This document shows, in pieces, positions 58,090 through 64,000 of a stretch of 64,000 nucleotides of DNA. The first letter of the stretch is position 1. The number at the start of each line of letters is the position of its first letter. Below the pieces are notes generated by a model. It worked only from the letters and a program-made list of their open reading frames with translations, had not been told where the DNA came from and ran no database searches. The translations under genes were made by a program, and so were the position numbers. Origin of the DNA: Myrica gale (lineage: Eukaryota; Streptophyta; Magnoliopsida; Fagales; Myricaceae); assembly GCA_963930655.1 (NCBI GenBank), contig OZ005604.1:9806001-9870000 (forward strand), written 5' to 3'.

Positions 58090-59440
58090 GATCGGGTGTT
58101 GGTGTGATTAAACTCGTAAACATACTATTCTTGGTTAAGCATTTCATTTATTATTGTAATATTGTATGTTTTGGTACTTATGCAGGACCACTTCGCCCTT
58201 GACTTCACCCGTTAGGAGGACGTGAGGATGGTGACTGAGATTACGATGACGGCACATTGAATGACAACCAGATACATGCATTTTTCAAGCAGTTCCCGAG
58301 TAAAGAGGCGGCGTTGCTGAAGCCCCACCCTGATACCATGGAGTAACAGTGGAAGGAGTTATGCAATTTGTTCACCAGTTAAGCATTTATACATGATTTA
58401 CAAACACTCGTTGCTTAAGTATTATATTTTTTTTATATCTAATTACTTAAAATATTGCAGAAACAAAGCGAGCAAAATAGGAAGAATAGATCAAAACCAC
58501 GCTCGTTCCAGTGCACTCGAGCTTGCACGGTAAGTTAAGTACTAAATTATGAGTTTTGTTGATATTATTTGTAAATAACTTCATCCTATTTCCATGTAGA
58601 AAAATCAAGAAAGCGGCAAAATCAATCATGCAGAGCTGTATAAGAAGAATTATACAAACAAAGATGGTGTTTAAACCTCGGAAGAGAGAGAGAAATTTAA
58701 GTTGCTTTTATTTTAATCTACTTTATGTAATTCATGTATAGTTTATCTACTTTAATGTTTCTAGTAATTATTTTCATTTTTCAGGAACATATGGATGCCT
58801 TCCAAAGCCAGTGTGATTTAGAAGAGAAGACTTACACCGAAATTGAAGTATATTCTGAGATATTGGGCACGAAATCGGGATATGTTCGGGGATTAAGATG
58901 TGTGATTAAGCCTTCGCTTTCATCAAGTTTAACTACATAGCCTTCTAATCTACAACACCAGCTAACGATGGCAAGGGATGAGATAGAAGCAATGAGAGCT
59001 GCTGGAGAAAAAGACATGCAAGAATATGCGAAGAAGCAAGCTGAGATGGAGGCCACGCTGTGGGAACATCATGAGGAGCAGCGGGTGGAGCAGGAGCATA
59101 TTCGATTGGAGAAGGAGGAGCGGATAAAAAGGGAGCAAGAGCACATGCGAGTGGAGCACGAGGAGCGCATGCAAAAGGAGTAGAGTGCTTACAGGCAAAA
59201 TATGAAAGGAGTTGGAGCATCGCATGTCCTTTGTAATGGAGAAGAAAAAGTGCGACATGTCAAAACAACTATTCAGCCAGTTTGGAGGCTAAAAAAGGTA
59301 GATGGATGCATGTATGTTGTAATAACTTTGTAATTATATAGTATTATGATGTTAGTTTCGATTTAATTGTGGATTATTATGTATTATTATTGATGTTTAT
59401 TAATGTAAGTATTGTATTATTATTGATGATTAATATCTGC
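58090..59440 (+). pseudogene. CACTA (Ptta/En/Spm-type) gene remnant, copy B
   Basis: Exon-like blocks match copy A at 2.3-5.1 kb: DHFALDF with stops near 58190; 58790-58940 reads MDAFQSQCDLEEKTYTEIEV then YSEILGTKSGYV; 58968-59183 is a Glu/Arg-rich coiled coil (EAMRAAGEKDMQEYAKKQAE). The 3' flank to 59440 also matches. It lies between an Athila-type protease and a chromovirus RT, which do not belong to one element. Confidence 0.65.
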
Positions 59441-59449
59441 ATTGAAAGC

Positions 59450-62411
59450 TTGGAAAAATGTGGTTAATGGAGCTCATGCTTTTCTAGTCCCAATTGCTGG
59501 AATTCAGGAGGAGGAAATGAAGTTATAATCCATACAAGTGGTCTGTGAGCACCAAGATGTTTTTCCAGAAGAATACCCGGATTACCACCTGTAAGAGAAA
59601 TTGAATTTGAAATTTCATTGGTACCAGGCACTCCACCCTTGTCAGAAGCTCCATATTAGATGGCACCAGCTGAACTAAAGGAATTAAAGGAATAACTGCA
59701 AGATTTATTGCATAAAGAATATATCAAACTTACTATTTCACCCAGGGGAGCTTCGATGTTATTTTTGAAAAAGAAGGACAACACTATAAGAATGTGCATA
59801 GATTATCGAGAGCTGAACAAGGTTACTATTAGGAATAAGTATCATTTACCTATAATTGATGATCTGTTTGATCAATTGAATGGTGTTGATATATTTTCTA
59901 AAATTGATCGTAGGTCAAGATATCATCAACTGAGAATCAGAAAGGAGGATATTTCAAAGACAACTTTTCGTACCAGATACGGACATTACGAGTTTCTGGT
60001 AATGCCTTTTGGATTAACAAATGCTGCTATTGCATATATGGATTTGATGCATAAGGTATTTTGAGATTTTCTAGATCATTTTGTGGTAGTATAATGATAT
60101 ATTGATATACTCTAGAAGTAAGGAAGAGCATGAGAATCATTTAAGGTTAGTATTACAAAGGTTGAAGGATGAACACTTAAATGATAAGTTCTCGAAATGT
60201 GACTTTTTGTTGAAGGAAATAGCATTTCTAGGACATATTATTTCGAGTGAAAGTATATCAGTTGATCCGGGGAAAGTAGAGGTAGGTTATACTTGAACAA
60301 AACCTGATACAGTTCATGACATTAGAAGTTTTTTTGGATTTGCTGGTTATTATCATAGATTTGTAGAAGGATTTTCGAAATTGGCATCACCTCTAACAAC
60401 ATTGACAAAGAAGAATGCTAAGTTTATATGGACGGATGAATGTGAGAAAAGTCTTCAGGAGTTAAAGGAACGACTGATTTCTGCACCCATTCTAGCCTTA
60501 CCTAAGGAATCAAAAGTATGAAGGAAAAGTCATTGCCTATGCATATTCTAGGAAAAGTCACACGGAGAATTACCCCACTCATAATTTAGAATTGGCAGTT
60601 GTAGTGTTTGCACTGAAGCTTTGGAGGTACTATCTATATGGAGTTAAGTGTGAAATCTATACAGATCATAAGAGTTTGAAATATTTCTTTACTCATAAGG
60701 AGTTGAATATGAAACAAACGAGATGGTTGAGTTAATCAAGGACTATGATTGTACCATCAATTATCATCCTGGAAAGGCAAATGTTGTAGCAGATGTCTTG
60801 AGTAGGAAGTTTGAGGAAGGAAAGGAAAGGAGTTAGAAGTTGTCTCCTGATTTGGAACAAGATATAGAAAAGAATGGGATTGAATTACTTTTGGATGATG
60901 AAGTTATACAGTTAAATGTGTTGATAGTCCAATCTACATTACTGGATCATATTAAAGTTGGGCATGCTCGAGACCCAATAGTTAAAGAACTTGTGGACTC
61001 GAAATCAAAAGTAGTGATTAAGAATAATGGACTAGCATACTTTAAGGAAAGGATAATGGTTCCAGAAAACAAGGAGATTAAGGAATAAATACTGCATGAA
61101 GCTCATAGGTCAAAGTATTTGATGCATCCAGGTTCCATAAGGATGTACCAAGATTTGAAAGCAAAGTTTTTGTGGTCTGGTATGAAAAGAGAAATAGCAT
61201 AGTTTATTAGTAGATGTTTGATTTGCCAACAAGCAAAAGCTGAACATTAGAAACTTGCAAGATTATTACAACCCTTACATATCCCAATATGGAAATGGGA
61301 TGATATTGCTATGGATTTGTAGTTGGGTTACCAAGAGCATTGACTGGACAAGATGCTATTTGGGTTGTCATAGACCCTTAGACAAAATCAGCTCATTTTA
61401 TTCCAATTAAGGTAAGTTATACTTCCGAGAAGTTGGCAGAGTTATACATTAAGGAAAATTACGACTTCATGGAATACCTAGTTCTATAGTATCTGATCGA
61501 GTTACGCGTTTTACCTCAAGAATTTGGAATGGATTCCAAAAAGCATTAGGTGCCCGGTTGAAGTTTAGTATTGCATTTCATCCTTAAACTGATGGTCAAT
61601 CAGAAAGGGTAATTCAAATCTTAGAGGATTTGTTGAGAGCTTGTGTTTTGGAATACAAGGGATCTTGGATTCAATATTTGTCACTTGTAGAATTTGCTTA
61701 TAACAATATGTATCACACAAGTATTCAAATGGCACCATACGAAGCTCTTTATGGACGGAAATGTAGAATACATATGCTTTGGGATGAAGTAGGAGAAAGA
61801 CAAATTATTGGATCTAATCTAATCCAAAGGACATGTAAAAAGGTAGAACTGATCAAGAACTGGTTGAATGTAGCTCAGAGTAGACAAAAGAGATATGTTG
61901 ACAATCGTAGACGACTGTTAGAATTTGAAGAAGGGGATAAAGTATTCCTAAAGGTGATTCTTATGAAAGGAATTAAGAGATTTGGAAAGAAAAGAAAGTT
62001 GAGTCCCTGATATGTTGGACCATTTGAGATTTTACGTAAGGTAGGAGTAATAGCTTATCAGTTAGCCTTACCGCTAGAATTGGAAGGAGTACATGATATT
62101 TTTCACATCTCGATGCTGATGAAATATGTTTCGGATCCTTCTCATGTGATAGATTATATGTCTTTACAAAATAGCAAAGAACTTAACCTATCAAGAGAAA
62201 CCCATGGCAATAATAGATAGAAAGGAGCAAGAGTCGCGTAATAGGAAGATTCCTTTAGTAAAGGTGTTATAGTAAAGTCATGATATCACTGAAGCATCAT
62301 GGGAGTTAGAGGCAAAAATGTCTGAGAAGTATCCTCAGTTGTTTGACTAACTGGTACGTTCCTTGTGTTATGTTTAAATTCTGAGGACGGAATTGTTTCT
62401 AAATGGTGGAG
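59450..62411 (+). pseudogene. Chromovirus (Ty3/gypsy, Tekay/Del-like) pol remnant
   Basis: The reading starts abruptly with the pre-RT segment (ALKAWKNVVNGAHAFLV). RT motifs are [40 protein letters not shown] and GHIISSESISVDPGK. The RT catalytic box is broken by an indel near 60090 (VVVYDILIYS). RNase H is partly deleted near 60510. Integrase follows from about 61080 (VEFAYNNMYHTSIQMAPYEA, LYGRKC). The end, GPFEILRKVGVIAYQLALP to VHDIFHISML and then ASWELEAKMSEKYPQLFD, is a chromodomain-type tail. A polypurine-like segment, tgaggacggaattgtttct, leads to the LTR. Confidence 0.85.
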
Positions 62412-62872
62412 TATTTCATACTCCTAGCTTTTGTTTAGCATAACATACATATTGTCTATGAGATCAAGTTTGGGTTTAGTAGTGCATTGGGGGTAATTAG
62501 TGACTGAGTATATTGATTTAGTGCTGATTTAGAAATTAATTAATACTTGATGTATTAGTGTTAAAACCTTGATTAGGACCTAATTAAGTGAGATTTGGAG
62601 TTCACAAGTAACTGAGTTTTTATTTAGGATGTTGAGGAGCGCGTATTGATTCAATTTAATATTTTAAGCTAGTAGGACGGGTTTTCATTGAAAACCGAAC
62701 CATATGATTTTTATTCTACTAATATGTTGGGAGATCATCCTCGAGTTTATGGTTCAAATTTGGAGACTTTTGATTTTTCGAAAGCAAGTAGGATGTTTAG
62801 TGATCATCGTTGGAATATTGAGGAAATTAGCAAAACTTAGCCATTAAGTAAATAAATTTCGGTAGCCTTAAC
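62412..62872 (+). mobile_element. Truncated 3' LTR of the chromovirus
   Basis: After ggtggag the sequence tatttcatactcc begins, where a TG start is expected. It is cut off at 62873 by the family-A LTR. No gene is present. Confidence 0.5.
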
Positions 62873-64000
62873 TGTCACGCCCCGAACGCCATCCCGCAGG
62901 GACCGTGACAGCCTCGAGCAATCCCCAGGAAAGCTCCAGCGTTCATACATACATACTTACAGCGGAAAAATACAGAATCGCGAGAGAAGCGAGCCAACTC
63001 ATAACATGATTAAGGTTCTCAATAACTTACATCTTAATATATACATATCATGATTAACATTTAAACAAGTGACGGATCTCATCGATCAGGTCACAACAAC
63101 AAAACATAGAAATAATCTTTCTTCTAAGTCAGGTAGTCCTCCTGACTTCCTTCACCTGAGGCATCTGGAATGACACAATTTTAAAAATGTGAGTCAAAAG
63201 ACTCAGTAAGGGAAAAACATAACTTTTAAAACATGATCTTGACTTGGACTTGCTTAACATGGGAAATCATAATTCATGATGCACATGCATGTCATGGGTA
63301 TGCATATGCTCTTGCTTGTAGACATAAACTTGTTCTTGAAATTTGCCCCTGGCCCTTGAAAACATTTCCTTCATAACTTGTGGGCTACTTACGCTCCATT
63401 TAACCCCTGGAGTCCGAGTTGTGCGTTTCCATCGGAACCGTCTCCCTTACCCTTGAGGACTTTTCATTTGGTCGAGCTAGCCCGTAGTTGCCCCAGGCCT
63501 GATGGCTAGACACGACCCTTGGAGGCCCACACCTTCTCATTGTCCTTCAGTGTGGTTTGCACAGCCTCTTAGGATTCACCCAACCTTCTCACATTCGTCC
63601 TTCGGTATGGGTGTCCATCATGATGGTACGGTACCGACCAGAGCCCCTTGACTTAACTTGTCTTTCCATAAAACTTTCCATACGACATTGCATAAAAATT
63701 CACTTTAGAAAATCATGCAATGCTCATGTCATGCCATGCTTGCTTGAAATATCATGCTTGTTCATGAATCTATGCAGCGTGTCATTCCAGTTTTCTAAAA
63801 AATGTAAGCTTACTTACACATTTACTTCCACTTACCTCGGTCTCCTTGATTACGAATAAAGGTACGAAGATCGCCTACAAGCAATTCAAACACCTCTTAG
63901 TTACTAGGAATTAAGTACATAAGCATACAAGATAAATATTTGTATATAGCTCGGTTTTTCCTCAAAAATATATTTCTGAAAAATATTATATCATTTTCAA
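62873..64000 (-). mobile_element. Family-A long LTR, copy 3, cut by window edge
   Basis: It starts tgtcacgccccgaacg, the reverse complement of the end of the solo LTR (cgttcggggcgtgaca). It continues through segments that match 22600-21700 in reverse, such as the gtgggctac/ctccatttaacccctg and ggtacggtaccgacc blocks. It is minus-oriented, and its 5' part lies beyond the window. The ORF at 63557-63859 is an artefact. Confidence 0.85.

Noticed and set aside
63557..63859. 100-codon ORF near the right edge
   Set aside because: It lies wholly inside family-A LTR sequence matching 21.7-22.1 kb in reverse.
1..64000. Prokaryotic systems: CRISPR arrays, toxin-antitoxin, operons
   Set aside because: Composition, introns and element families are all of plant nuclear type; no spaced repeat array of CRISPR form is present.

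Overview
This window looks like repeat-rich nuclear DNA of a flowering plant, most likely a eudicot. It shows AT-rich non-coding DNA, plant-type Ty1/copia, Ty3/gypsy, CACTA, hAT, MULE and PIF/Harbinger remains, tRNA-iMet-type primer sites, and intron-containing host genes of plant families. Only two host loci are well supported. One is an intronless RING-H2 E3 ligase gene (8317-8850, minus). The other is a ten-exon FYVE-finger/ankyrin gene (28678-37026, minus). A single exon of the RNA polymerase subunit RPB8 lies beside a CACTA terminus at 6.1-6.4 kb. No tRNA, rRNA, CRISPR or prokaryotic-type system was seen. The species cannot be named from the sequence alone.

Layout. 1-1950 is an edge-truncated long LTR (family A, minus). 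2.3-5.1 kb is a decayed CACTA (Ptta/En/Spm-type) gene, followed by a separate CACTA end with the RPB8 exon. 8.3-14.3 kb is the RING-H2 gene, whose 5' leader is split from its probable TATA box by an intact 5.3-kb copia element with two LTRs that read as identical. 15.6-16.0 kb is a small hAT element. 16.28-25.44 kb is a gag-only copia-type element with matching TSDs; a 4.2-kb solo family-A LTR sits inside its gag with its own matching TSDs. 25.8-27.0 kb is a PIF/Harbinger-like element filled by a ~117-bp minisatellite. 28.2 kb holds a MULE-type foldback MITE.

28.7-37.0 kb is the FYVE/ankyrin gene, with a LINE 3' end and a hAT element in its first intron. Its fourth exon is broken, but exons 4 and 5 together form a cassette whose loss would keep the frame. 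40-47.6 kb is an old minus-strand copia element carrying an hAT element, which itself carries a MULE MITE, plus an Athila-type LTR and a tandem duplication. 47.6-55.7 kb is a second Athila-type LTR split by a 7.5-kb MULE that shows a 9-bp TSD. 55.7-62.4 kb is a mosaic in the order Athila gag/protease, CACTA gene, chromovirus pol. 62.9-64.0 kb is a third family-A LTR running off the edge.

The genes do not form a pathway. The theme is layered transposition, with several insertions dated relative to each other by nesting and target-site duplications, and one very young insertion that probably alters expression of a host E3 ligase.
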